In this document: positions 34,275 through 46,018 of the stretch, piece by piece
Numbering within the stretch: position 1 is the stretch's first letter
Layout of the letters: each line of letters opens with the position of its first letter
NCBI GenBank assembly: GCA_021464245.1
Contig: JADCRB010000043.1
Span: forward strand, 1,239,576 to 1,303,575
Origin: Carallia brachiata
Taxonomy: Eukaryota > Streptophyta > Magnoliopsida > Malpighiales > Rhizophoraceae
Direction: 5' to 3'
Length of the DNA: 64,000 nt
Translations under genes and position numbers: made by a program
Notes under the pieces: model-generated
The model's input: only the letters and a program-made list of their open reading frames with translations
Database searches by the model: none
What the model was told of the DNA's origin: nothing

Positions 34275-34920
34275 ATGGAATCAGCAACAAGATGTCAGGA
34301 CGAAGAAGAAGACAGGCCACCCCACACAAGATGGCACTCGACTTTGGCACAATTGCAAGTCTTGGAGGAGGTCTTCCACAACAATGGAGGTATTGTTCCT
34401 AACTCATTATAGATCCTCCAACTTGTCTCACGACTGCGCTCGTTGGGGGCAGTCGAAGGAAAAAAATATATTTTTTTGGTTTGAGAATCGAAGAAGCAGG
34501 CAGAAAGCAATAATAAGAGTTGCTATTTCTAAAGTTCAATCTGTTGTTCCCGTAGTAGACCTCACTGATATAGCTTCACCCTCAAATAAAGCATGTACGA
34601 GTTCTATCTCTACAATGGCCCTCCCAGGCTATGTCGATCAAAGTCATGGCCTATGAGAATATGTGTACTGGTCTTGTTGGTCTTATAGAGTCAATCAAAG
34701 GTTCATCTTTCACGGGTACTTAAACCCAAGAGGAACTTTTCTAGCAGGAAGAAGCAATTTCGGCGAAACTTTGGCTCTCTTTCTAGAAAATTCCGACAGT
34801 ATCAACTAGTCGGAAGGCTTTAGCAACGTCAACATCATCGGCCCACCGGACGAGACCAAGATTGACTTGGGCTACACCTTGGGCCCCACCAAGGTGGCCG
34901 ACAAGGATAAGGCGAGATAA
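34275..34920 (+). pseudogene. Captured WOX gene in E2
   Basis: Starts MESATRCQDEEED, with an acidic N-terminus also hinted at in E1. The homeodomain reads TRWHST, QLQVLEEVFHNN, then after a TAG and one inserted A (run at about 34470) EGKNIFFWFENRRSRQK. A TGA and another TAG interrupt the middle. The WUS-box position reads ETLALF and the EAR position DLGYTLG, both weakened. TAA at 34918. Length 646 bases, that is 214 codons and stop plus one inserted base. None of its lesions is shared with E1, so the parental ORF was intact when each copy arose. Confidence 0.85.
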
Positions 34921-35135
34921 CTTTTACAACACACGGTAATGGCTTTTATGACCCGCCTCAGCCGCTGCCTCTTCTGTCGCTTAAGAAAAAAAAGGACGTG
35001 GAGAACCTCGCCAGATTCCGGGTATCCTCTTTTTAACTTTTCAAAAAAAAAAAAAAGCTAGCTTTTTGTATATATTCCTTGCATGCTAGGATCACACCAC
35101 TCACCCCCTTAGCTCTTCTTTTTCTCAGAAAAGAA

Positions 35136-35424
35136 ATGGCTAGTCTCAACACTCTCTTACAACAAGTTTTGTGAATAGAAAGTTGGAGGCGCTCGAGCTA
35201 AGAAAAAAATGAGTGGTCCACTTCGAGGGATTTCTAAAGGCTCTCGAATCTCAACCTCCAACGTCATCGGTGTCCTAAAGTTCCAACCACTATCCTTAGT
35301 TCACAACTACCACAGAAGGATGAGAAGTTATAATCATCATTTTCTCCCTTTGGATGTGATGACGTACAAGGAAGTTCTAACTACTCTCCTTACATCAAAG
35401 CAAACTCAGGGATCATCACCATAA
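35136..35424 (+). pseudogene. Unknown ORF downstream of the WOX gene in E2
   Basis: Homologue of 9029-9316: starts MASL, has a stop and frame change in the first 25 codons, then an open frame (GISKGSR...LSLVHNYHRRMR) to 35424. A TATA-like TGTATATATT lies about 70 bases upstream. Confidence 0.5.
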
Positions 35425-35441
35425 CTCGTCTCCCTATGTGC

Positions 35442-35682
35442 AGGTCTTGAAGTTCCGTAGTTTTGGGCCTTCTTCATGGGGAGATTCAAGTTCTTTGCAT
35501 ACTGCAGCATCCTCACCAGAGCTATGGAACTTGAAGACATATAAAATAACCTTTACGAGTTATGGAAGCTCGACATTAGCTGGAGCTACAGCTTCAATTT
35601 CTATATTAGCTGAACTGTTAACTTCTTTAAGATCATGTCAGTTTCTGTTGAGATCCAACAATAGTAGGCCTAGTCGGAGTTA
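35442..35682 (+). pseudogene. Second conserved segment before the E2 LTR
   Basis: Follows TGTGCAG (possible splice acceptor) as in E1, and reads VLKFRSFGPSSWGDSSS, ending TAA at 35682. Function unknown. Confidence 0.4.
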
Positions 35683-35799
35683 AAAGACTTCAGCATTCAA
35701 GGTTCATCATAAGGTATCAAGTTTCAAACTGGAGTTCAAGATTCAGTTCAGCTCACATTACAAAAGTTCATCCTCACCGACTCTTGAGATGTGGACATT

Positions 35800-36584
35800 T
35801 GTAAATGAGAAAAAAAAAAGATTTGTCAAAAGTCAGCAATTACCGACCTTCCATAACCAGCGGCCACCAACCCAAATGGTTGGTGACACAATCCCCCTGA
35901 AGGGCCTATAAATAGCTCCTCCCCCCCCCCCCCAAATCAAAAAATCATTCAGCAAATCTATAAATAAAAAAATACAGAGAACTTGAGAGAAAAAAAATTT
36001 AAAAATCTCTCAGGAAAATTTCTCCTTTTCATATGTTTATATACTCTACAGTATACTCTCTTAACTCCTTTTTGAGAGATATTTTAGGTACAAACTCCAA
36101 AAAATTTACTATATCCATTTTTAAAGGTATTTTTAGTTTATACTTTCCGATCGTATCAGATCTAGATCTATGAGAGTATATATTTAAAATATCAAAATAT
36201 TAAAGATCCGGCTGAAATCAAACCTTATACGACCCTCAACTAAGTCCAAGCAGCTCATTCGAGAATAAGCCTCCTCAGCTCTTGGTGAAATCAAGCCAAA
36301 TCAGGTTAGATCAAGCCTCCGCGGTTTTTACCATATTCCAATTATCTACCTTAGATTTAGTTTCAATCCTCAGCAGGATCTATTCAGTTTGCAATAAAGC
36401 TGTGAAATTATTTCTTTCAAGATCAAACTTTTGCAACCCTTGACGGAATTACAAAGAATATTAATCGGAGGATCTAAAAAGATCGACCCCACATAAATTT
36501 TATTTTATTTTAAATTTTTGTTTTAAATTTGTATTTGTATTTTCGAGTCTAACTGTTGCATGCTTAAAATTTACACCGCTTACA
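35800..36584 (+). repeat. E2 3' LTR
   Basis: 785 bases, starts TGTAAATG, ends GCTTACA. TATA box TATAAATA at 35907-35914, followed by a run of C (35921-35933). Homologous to the E1 LTRs but clearly diverged. Confidence 0.85.
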
Positions 36585-36599
36585 AAGGGGTTAACACTT

Positions 36600-38000
36600 C
36601 ATCGATAGAAAATGTTGCATGTATTTCACTTATTTATATTTAGAAGAATTCCCACTGTACTGATGTTAGAATCTAAATTTTGGACATTGCCACAAAATAA
36701 GCTACTAGAATATAAATATACTACCTAGCCGAGAATTAGTAGCCAAGACTTAGACTCAACTGTTATTTTTCATATTGAAGTGGGGACAAACATAACTTAA
36801 GTATGAAGCAATTAAAGAATTAATTGCTAAGATTTCTTCGAAAAGTATCAAATAGAATATTAAGTTTACTTTATTCCTTAACATCAAGACTCTAACTCAA
36901 TTCAAATAGAGGTATCAAGTTAAAGAAAGTGGTCGGATTTAATACCTGCATAACGAAAAACAACTACCAAAGGTAGGCTTGAGGGTCTTTCTAGTATTAG
37001 CACTCTGATATGTAAGTCAGTATTATAAGTTCACAAGAGTCTAAAGGTAGAGAGAGTGTAAGAATTATAGGTGTTTATGGGGATATGTATAATTTCAGTC
37101 CTAAACCTTTAGTTCTTTTATATTTGAGTTCTAAACTTTTTTGATATTTCATTTGAATACTAAATATTTCGATTTGTTACTAAATCAGTCTTTTAGTTTA
37201 TAAAAAGTGATCAATCCATTAATAAATGAGTTTAACTTGATAAAAATTATTTAGAAAAAGTTAAATACATGAATTAAATATTTTTTTAATCAACAAAATA
37301 TGAGCATTAAATAATTTTTTAGTAAAAAAATATACAAATTAAATAGGTAACATGCATATTTTTTGATAGAAAAAATATTCAATTCATATATTTAATTTTT
37401 TTTAAATAATTTTTTGTAAGGTTAAAATTATTTTTAATAGATTGATCACTTTTGGTCAATAAGGAACTGATTTCGTATAAAATTAAAATGTTTAAAACTC
37501 AAATGAAATGTTAAAAATGTTTATAACTCAAATATAAAAAAAAAAAAAAACTTAAAGGCTTAATACCCAAAATATGCATATCCAGGTGTTTATGTATGAC
37601 TTTGAAAAAGACTTTTAAAAAGGTAATGAGGCTCCTAGTTATAGAGTTTATAAATACATGCTAACGTATGACTTAACAAAACCTTGAGACAATATTGTAT
37701 ACGAACCTAAAATTAACTTATATAATAATAAATACAAGAAAAAAAATTTTAAAGTCTAAGGCCTAATCGACTCAAAATAATCCTTATCACTAATGTAATC
37801 GTTGTAACTGTCACACATAATTCCGTAAGCACACGCTTTTCGAATATTCTACAGAATTACCCGAGGAGTTTGGATCAACATGACACCACCTAAAGGGTAA
37901 AGTGCCGCCCCGCAAGCATGACCAAGACATTTTGAGTTGATCTTATAATCAATAATCTTGTGATATATATAATTTTTAAATATTAAAATAATTAGTACTT
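36600..38000. repeat. Segmental duplicate of 60100-60800, no gene
   Basis: 36640-36900 matches 60120-60360 (AAGCAATTAAAGAATTAATT and others), and 37785-37990 matches 60600-60800 (GTAATCGTTGTAACTGTCA and others). A MITE (37079-37583) accounts for part of the length difference. Confidence 0.78.
37079..37583. mobile_element. Mutator-type MITE with perfect 10-bp TSD
   Basis: Starts GGGGATATGTAT and ends ATATGCATATCC; subterminal sequences of about 110 bases are inverted copies (TCAGTCCTAAACC, TTTGAGTT(C/A)TAAAC, AAAAGTGATCAATC). Flanked by AGGTGTTTAT at 37069-37078 and 37584-37593. No ORF. Confidence 0.85.
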
Positions 38001-38079
38001 AATCTGTTAATAATGAGAAAATAAGAGGTTGTGTATTCAAATAAACGGCAAAGAGTGCACATTATCATAAAAAACAAGT

Positions 38080-38940
38080 CCCTATAAATCTCACCGAGTC
38101 TCAAATGACTTGTAATCACTCGACTAAAACTCGGATAATAATCCTTCGGAATTCACATAGCATTTTCATATTTGTTTCTAATTTGATCTTACAGTTGTGT
38201 GAGAATTGAGATATTGTTTGATCCAAAATCACATTAATGAGATCAGCTTAACAAAATAGATCAGAATATGATGATCGGAGAAGCAATAAAAGGGCACCAA
38301 GTGATGGGCCAATGACGAATCTCGCCCCTTCCCCTCCTTTTTTCAGATTTTTAGTGCTTTTTTCTCTGTTGATGTTTAAGTGTTATTTTATTTTTACTCA
38401 TTTTGCCCCACCAATTTGACCTGTTAAGCGATTGCCATCACCTTAGGTGCTGCCGGCCCCACTGTTTCTTAAATGCATTTGCTTAAGTGATGCTTGTTGT
38501 GATGTTATAATTAATTGTTCGTTGATTTTTCCTAATATGTATTCTATTTGGCTTGCTTCCGATTTTTATATAGTCTGATGTATTACTTAGTTTGTCCTGA
38601 CACTTCCATCCTTTTTCCCCTTCTCTTGCCCACCGAATGTCAAACCTGCCAAGGAGCTACTAACTGGCTGGTACAGCCGTACAAATACAAAAGTAACATA
38701 GGACCAACCAAATAAACAAAACTTGCACATATTGTTTTCATACTTTAAATCTTAAAAAATATTTTGGACCAATAATAACGATGTATGTAGTACACCTTCT
38801 CATAGCTAGGTTTCGTACTTTCATAGGACGGCAATAGTTGACTATCGTATCATTAGATCACAGGGTAGTTGCGACATGACCTGTACATATTGTTGTTGAT
38901 AACCTGACTCACAGAAATCTAGTGGACTTTTTTTTTTCGT
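38080..38940. repeat. Duplicate of 24590-24790 + 29350-30880 without the pararetrovirus
   Basis: Contains, uninterrupted at 38290-38310, the point where the other copy holds about 4.5 kb of extra DNA including the viral block. Acts as an empty site. 38940-39340 is AT-rich DNA without a gene. Confidence 0.75.
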
Positions 38941-39360
38941 GTTCACATGACCTTATTGTAGTGAAATGAGTCTTTCTCGTATACAGAGTCTGAAATTTAT
39001 TGGAAGGCATCAACACCATAATTCAAATTTAGACTAACGAGAGAGAATTATTGGATTATTAATCAAATTATCACTTTATATAACAGCAGGACTTAATTTA
39101 CAATTTAAAGCAAAATACATTAGAATTTTCTTTTTTTTTTTTTTTTTTTTGACCTTTGAAATTGATAAGCCAACGGTTTGAAAAATGCAAAATGATAAAG
39201 GAGGGATTTTTTGATCGAACTCCCCTCCAAAGTTTACAACAATAACTAAACAACTCTTCGAAGTCGGAAGCGCCAGACGTAAGGAATTACAAAGTTACGG
39301 CAGCAAGAGGAGCCAAGGAGAACGGTTGCCCCAACTTCCAAGTTCCTACCCAACCCAAAA

Positions 39361-39747
39361 TTACACGTCTCCATGAGCACCTACCAGAGGTGCCATTATT
39401 GGCATTATTGGAAATACTGCGAGTCCGATGAAGACATTCCCAATTTTTGGGAGGTTGTAGTGAATTAGCCAACCCACGAAGCCTGTGCTCAGGTAATATA
39501 CGTTGATGCCAATCATTAACAAACCCAAAATCCACGACAACACAATAATCTGTGCGCACAAACCATGTATAAAATAAATGATCAGCGATTGTGGTTAACA
39601 AAAAATATAAATTTTAATTTCTTAATAGATACGAGAGGAAATGCGACTTACAAAAATTGAGTTCTTATGTGACCCCATCTTAGTGGTACTACCGCTGAAT
39701 TTAAGAAGCGGAATAAGAACAAATGGAAGTTCAAATAAAAGTATCAT
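39361..39747 (-). pseudogene. NRAMP copy D: exons 12-13 only
   Basis: Exon 12 at 39747-39652 and exon 13 from 39549 to the TAA at 39361. Exon 13 reads [29 protein letters not shown] and ends VGAHGDV. Splice sites are intact. Homology ends at about 39795, only 240 bases before the carbonic anhydrase ATG, so its upstream exons were removed when this block was placed here. The C-terminus differs from copy C after IFPIM. Confidence 0.85.
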
Positions 39748-39898
39748 CTACAAAAATTTATAAGAAAAACCAAGCGTAAATTAGTTTCATCCCATGATGA
39801 ATCCAAGAAACATGTAGGCAACACAATCATGCCATCAACAGGGAATGCCAAGAAAGCAGCTTCTAAGCAAGCCATAGTTTCCCATCTATCTTCTCCTT

Positions 39899-39906
39899 TA
39901 TATATA
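39899..39906 (+). promoter_or_regulatory. TATA box of the carbonic anhydrase gene
   Basis: TATATATA about 130 bases before the ATG at 40036, in a short intergenic gap after NRAMP copy D. A pyrimidine-rich leader follows. Confidence 0.5.
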
Positions 39907-40035
39907 CCCATTACCTGATCACATTATATTCATATGTAAACAAGACTTCCTCTCTCACAGCTTCCCCTGCTAAAAATCTCTTGCCTTTTGGCTTTTGCTT
40001 TCCATAATTTATTGCTTCCTCCAAGGTTCTTGAGC

Positions 40036-42111
40036 ATGAAGCAACGGAGTACCCACAAGCTCTTGTCTGCTACTCTTATAATCTTTAGCCTTCTTTTCTC
40101 GCATGCTCCAGCTCAGGAAGTTGGTAATTTTACATCTCACACGTTGCATTAATGTTTTTTTCTGTTGATTCTGTTACTGTTTATGCTTGACTGATGGATG
40201 TGTTTTGGGGCTATTGAGATGGTGGGCTAGCTGTAACGATTTAACTCATCTGATGTTGCTGCAGAGGATGAGAGGGAGTTCGATTACGCAGCGGGGAGCG
40301 AGAAGGGACCAACACACTGGGGAGAGCTTAAGACAGAATGGGCAGCTTGTAAGAACGGGAATATGCAATCTCCCATAGATATGTCACATCGGAGGGTGAA
40401 ATTGATCGGAAAGCCTGAAAATCTTAACAGGAACTACAAACCTTGTAATGCAACTGTCAAGAACCGAGGCCATGACATTGCGGTAAGAAACCGATCGGAT
40501 CGATCGAATAACAGATCACTGTATTCTTTTGAAGCTATCAAATATTTCATCACCAGGAATCTTCTAATAATCCCAGATAGCTTCAATGTTTACAATATGA
40601 TTTGATAAGCCTATATGTAAGAACAAAAATAAACCACGAAAATTTTTTCATGAATTCATCTAATTAACAGAGTACAGATGGACACTAGCTTGTTGAGAAA
40701 ATTCGCTTCTGTTCATCAATTTATCTAACTCGTTTTAACTCGGTGTGATTGGTAACTTTTGCAGCTGGAGTGGGAGAAATATGATGCAGGTTCAATACGG
40801 ATTAATGGCACTGAATACTTTCTCCTACAATGCCATTGGCACAGTCCTTCCGAGCATACCATCGATGGCAGGAGGTTCCTCTCTCTCTCTCTGTCTCTCT
40901 CTCTCTCGCTGTCCCCCCAACAAAAAAAGTGAAAAATAATATTATTGCTGACAAAGTAGTTCAACAACCACGCCTAATTGACTCAATAATTGTTTGTTTA
41001 TTTATTATTTTTTTTATAAGAAGTTCTAATGAGAATTTGGGGAGAGAAAACTGAAATTTGGTGGAATTTGAACCTTTCACCTACTGATTGAAAGACAATT
41101 TTTTCAATCAGTTGAGTAAATACTCAATTTCTAATTGTTTGTTTATATAGGTATGACATGGAACTTCACATGGTCCACGAAAGCCCAGACCCGAACGTTA
41201 AGAATAAAATTGCTGTTATTGGATTCCTCTACAAAATTGGTCGTCACGCTGATCCTTTTCTCTCCAAGGTAATTAGTGCAGTCACGCGGCAGTAGAGACG
41301 TGTACAATTTAATTGTGCGATTAAATTTAATCTTATTTATCTTAATTACTTACACTTTGATATACTACTTAATATAACTTAATACTATGCACATCATATT
41401 TTTTTAATAAAAAAACGTATGAATTTCACGCAAAACTCACAGTTTACCCCTCTCTGGCACTGCCTCTCCACCCCATCTATCTCCCATCCTTCTCTAACTT
41501 TTTTCCTATTTAAAAAACGGCACCCCACCTCCCCCAGCAAATTAATTGTCTTTATGATAGCATTAACATCACCGTAGCAGTATACTAATTTTATTTTTAC
41601 ATTTTCTAATCAGATTCTCAGCGACATAATTTCAACGACTGATCAAAGGTTGGAGAGAAATGCGGGAATAGTTGATCCTTCCCAGATCAAGATGGGTAGG
41701 AAAAAGTATTACAGATACATGGGTTCACTCACTGTTCCTCCTTGCACTGAAGGTGTTACTTGGACCATCAGCAGAAAGGTAAAACCATTATTGCCCCTAA
41801 GAACACAGAAGCTACATCTCCTGAATTGTCAATGCTTTCTTGTTAAAACACATTTGCTTACTCAGAATTGAATTGCACCCAGATAAGAACTGTTTCAAAA
41901 CATCAAGTTAACGCACTTCGGGACGCCGTTCATGATGTAAGTAATTTGGTGATTGAAGTTGAACTCGTACACTAATGATTGATTTTATGGGCATGGCTAA
42001 CAATTAGTTGTTTTTGTGCAGTATGCGGAAAGAAATGCAAGGCCACTGCAACCTCTCAATCAAAGGGAGATTCAGCTTTATTGCCCAAATCAAGCGCAGA
42101 CATCCAATTGA
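40036..42111 (+). CDS. Alpha carbonic anhydrase, seven exons, intact
   Basis: Converts CO2 and water to bicarbonate and a proton. Exons 40036-40123, 40265-40482, 40765-40874, 41151-41268, 41614-41778, 41883-41936 and 42022-42111 give 280 residues with all frames joining and GT-AG introns. Residues 1-26 are a hydrophobic signal peptide, so the protein is probably secreted, apoplastic or routed through the ER. Zinc ligands are His126 and His128 (CHWHSPSEH) and His145 (MELHMVHE). Gln-Ser-Pro-Ile (64-67) and [13 protein letters not shown] with Thr218 are conserved, and Cys58 and Cys222 can form the family disulfide. Position 125 is Cys where Leu is usual. It resembles plant ACA7/nectarin-like members. 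The member number is not assigned. Confidence 0.95.
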
Positions 42112-42188
42112 CTCCCTTCCAATGAGTCGATGAGATGAAGTATTCTCGGGGTTTTAAATTGGTGTGTGTGCAATGAGCAGAAGGGTGA

Positions 42189-42194
42189 AATAAA
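42189..42194 (+). terminator. Polyadenylation signal of the carbonic anhydrase gene
   Basis: AATAAA 78 bases after the stop codon. Confidence 0.55.
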
Positions 42195-42274
42195 AATTTT
42201 GTTAGAGCAGACCATCCTTGAACATTTTGTTAATTCGAATTTCTGACCGTTGTACATTAAATCGTTTACTTATT

Positions 42275-44642
42275 GGGATAACATATCTTTTAGGCCTAAA
42301 CTTTTTAATTTTTTTCTATTTGAGGCCTATATCTTTTAAACTTTCTATTTGAGATCTAAACAGTTTAGTTTTTTTTTTATTTGAGGCCTATATCTTTTAA
42401 ACTTTCTATTTGAGGTCTAAACCTTTTAATTTTTTTCTATTTGAGACTTAAACCTTTTAGTTTTTTCTATTTGAGGCCTATAACCATCTTTATTTTTTTT
42501 TCTATCTCAGTCTTTTGTGGTGAAATTATGAACTTTTCGTTAAAACTGATGGACATAAGATTAAATATCAAAATATTTTCTTAAAAAATATAGAAATAAT
42601 TATTTAAATATAAGTAAATAAAATAAAACAATTATACATATGTATGTATTTATGGTCTTAAAAACCAAACAAATAGTGCCAAAAAAAACAAAATCCTGCC
42701 GTCCATTCTAAAACAGATCCATCAAACTTTGCCTCTCCCCGGATTGAAATCAAATTGACCGGGTAAAATCCTGCAAGCGTACAGGGCCGATCGTAGTAAT
42801 AAAACCTTGTGAATACTCCAGGTGTCGAACCCAAGGGAACAAAGAATTAATTATGATTTAAGTTATTTAAACTGAAAGTTTTATGTTGAGAAAATTAATG
42901 AGAAGCATAATTATTAAATTAAAAATTAAACAATTTAACTAATGGAAAATCAGAGACAAATTAATTAAAACTAAACACAAGATAGAGGGTACCAGGGTTA
43001 TGGGTTTTCACCTAGAAGGGGCTGAATTACATGAATTTTGTGGATTAATGATTTGAATGTCAATTCCTCTTCTTTAGTTAGTGTTCTTTGTCAAGCAACC
43101 CTAACCGTATTCAATCTATTTATGATCTTCTCTCGAACTCACACAAAGTAGATTAAACTCATTAAGAACAGAGAATTTATAATGACATCATATAAACTTA
43201 TCTCATGTCTGACTCAAAGTTCATATGTTTATCTATTTAGTGCACGATTGTATCTCATCTGTCGATCTCAACACAAATCCTATGACTACTTTCATGATGG
43301 CCAGGCACAAAAGTATATTTAAGAACAAAATAGATAAATCAAATCGAGTTCTCAACTGATAATTGCAATAAAATCAAAAGAACATCTAAACATCCACAAA
43401 ATCAAATAATCCAACCCTAAACTAGGCTACATCCCTTTCGCCCTAGTTTAGGGTTCTAGCTACTCATGCTAAAAACCAAAGATAAACAAATATCCAACAT
43501 CATTGAATTCAAAAGAAAAAGGAGGGAAAGAAAAGGAATCGAAAAACTCGTTTCCGACGTCTTCGCATTCCTCCCTTATGCTCTCTCCTCTTCGCTCTCT
43601 ACGCTTTTTCTCTGTCTTGTGTCTACAAGAATAGCCTCCAAAAGTCCTCTAACTCTGCTGTAACTTTTGTATTTATAGTCCCCTCAAATAAGCCCTAAAG
43701 AGTCCAAATTCGAGTCGGAAAAGGATTTATAAATTTTCTGGACAGTTTTGACCCTGTATCTACGAACCTAAATTTCGACCCCTTCCACCCAGAATCCTAA
43801 GTTTGTCAAAACAGAAAAGTTGTAGCTTTATTTCTTAGCTTCGATTCGGATTAAGAATCATCCAATTCCGAGTTGTGTATAGGAAGTTATGGCTGAAATA
43901 CCGAGCAGTGCGCAAAACTGTGAAATTCTACCCAAACTGACCATATATTAGCTTTCCAACCAAACTTTTGGTTCGGTTCTTTGGTGCTTGGCTTGTTTCT
44001 ACTCCTTCAAACCCGATAGGTTCCTTTTTCCAAGCGTCAATTACTTCGGTTATGTCCAATTGTCCTACAAAGTATAAAACAAGCAACCGAAGTAGAATTT
44101 TACCACAATTCACAATATTTACATAGTTAAATTATCCAAATATATATAAAAATTATGCCTAAACTTATGTAAATATTGAACCTATCACAAATCCATTAGA
44201 CTTTTGTATGGTTCAAGCACGTTGGTTGATTTTGTATATTTGTGAATTTTCATACATGGTTTAATTGGTATGTTTATATTTTTCAAAGGCTAAACTTTTT
44301 GTTATTTTCTCTATTTGAGGTCTTATTCTTTTTTATTTTTCATTTGAGTCCTAAACGAAAAATTATATATACGTACAAACTCGTATTTCTTTATTGTTGA
44401 GAATGATCTTTGTATTTAATTTTTTTTTTCCATTTGGTCTAATTAGAAGACTAGTATTTTGACCTTTAAAGGACTGAAATAGAACAAAAATTAAAGATAT
44501 AGGCCTCAAATAAAAAATTTAAAGGTATAGGTCTCAAGTAAAAAAAAATTAAAAGGTTTAAACCTCAAATAGAAAGTTTAAAAGATATAAGCCTTAAATA
44601 AAAAAAATCTAAAACGTTTAGGCCTAAAAGATATGTTATCCC
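42275..44642. mobile_element. Non-autonomous Mutator-like element (MULE), 2.4 kb, long TIRs
   Basis: Ends are inverted copies starting GGGATAACATATCTTTTAGG; similarity extends at least 130 bases and probably over 200, through repeated blocks such as TTTGAGG(C/T)CTATATCTTT. Perfect 10-bp target duplication TTTACTTATT at 42265-42274 and 44643-44652. No transposase is visible. The interior (42740-44150) is less AT-rich and looks like unrelated DNA, perhaps another repeat. It lies between the 3' ends of two convergent genes. Confidence 0.88.
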
Positions 44643-46018
44643 TTTACTTATTTATTTTTTGAACAAAGTTCATCGAGCCGTTGGGTGCTAATAATACTTA
44701 TGTTTGATAATTTATTAGATTACGCGTACTTGAGTGGAGCCAAAAGCCTGGTAACTTGGAAGTTGCCATTATTGGAAATATTGCGAGTCCGATGAAGACA
44801 TTCCCAATTTTTGGGAGGTTGTTGTGAATTAGCCAACCCACGAAGCCTGTGCTCAGGTAATATACGTTGATGCCAATCATTAACAGACCCAAAATCCACG
44901 ACAACACAATAATCTGTGCGCACAAACCATGTATAAAATAAATGATCAGCAATTGTGGTCGACAAAAAATATAAATTTTAATTTCTTAATAGATAGAAGA
45001 GAAAATGCGACTTACAAAAATTGAGTTCTTATGTGGCCCCATCTTAGTGGTACTACCGCTGAATTTAAGAAGCGGAATAAGAACAAATGGAAGTTCAAAT
45101 AAAAGTATCATCTACAAAAATTCATGGGAAAAACCAAGCGTAAATTAGTTTAGTCATCATGAAACAGATCTATTTGCAAGTGAGGGATAAATGCAGTACA
45201 AAATCATAATTTTGCCAACCGATGCTATGATTATTAGCTTGCCGGCTGCCGCCGGTCCACCAATGATAGCAGCAATGAGACTCGGAGTAATAGCAATCAG
45301 CCTAGTCAGCAGGTTCCTTAACCATGGTCTCAGTTTAAGGTCCAAGAAACCCTGAAAATGAACTGCATAATGAAGCAAGGTTATATAATTTGCTTTTTCT
45401 CCCTCTCTCTCCTTTATAAAGACCTGCATAATGAACTGTCCGGCATAAGTTCCTGTTATTGCTGAGCTCTGGCCCGAGGCCAATAGCGCGATTGCATAAA
45501 CCGTTGAGCTTGATTTTCCCAACACATTCTGCAAAACCACGCTAAAAAATCAAATCCTATACAATTAGATAAATCTATATTCTATATGATACATGTTTCT
45601 CTATGATTAATTATGAAGATGAGATTTTCTTATAAGGTGTAAACCTTGAGAAGAAACGAGGCAGAGTCGAGAGTGAGATTGTTGCACTGATCTGCCTCTT
45701 GGGTTGAGAGATTGTTGGTTGAGCAAACAGCCCCCGTTACGGATGTGACAGCAATATTAATCAACAAGGCTATAAACAGGGCAAATTCGCTCTCCATAAG
45801 GAAATAACGGCAAGCGTCCTGTGATATAGTTGTTTTAGAATTATTATTTTGAGCACACGAATCGAAATTGAATGACATTTGTAACTTTTTTTAATTAAAA
45901 AAAAAATTGGTTTGAGATTTTCTGTTAAAAGCTTTTGTTTGCTTACATTGATGCCACGAACAGAGGAGGGCACTTTCCTAGAAAGCACAAGAGCAGAGTG
46001 AAGAAACAGGTTGTGCCT

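Larger units (their letters stand above)
32005..36584 (+). mobile_element. E2: 5'-truncated Tat-type Gypsy element, relative of E1
   Basis: In sense order: second RNase H, integrase, repeat spacer, WOX-like gene, unknown ORF, PPT and 3' LTR, collinear with E1 but carrying different mutations. No gag, protease or RT, and no 5' LTR; the left edge is inside RNase H near 32005. The flank right of 36584 matches the duplicate at 60100, which locates the right border. Confidence 0.9.

Noticed and set aside
40878..40909. CT-rich run after exon 3 of the carbonic anhydrase gene
   Set aside because: Simple CT repeat in the intron; splice sites and frame are unaffected.
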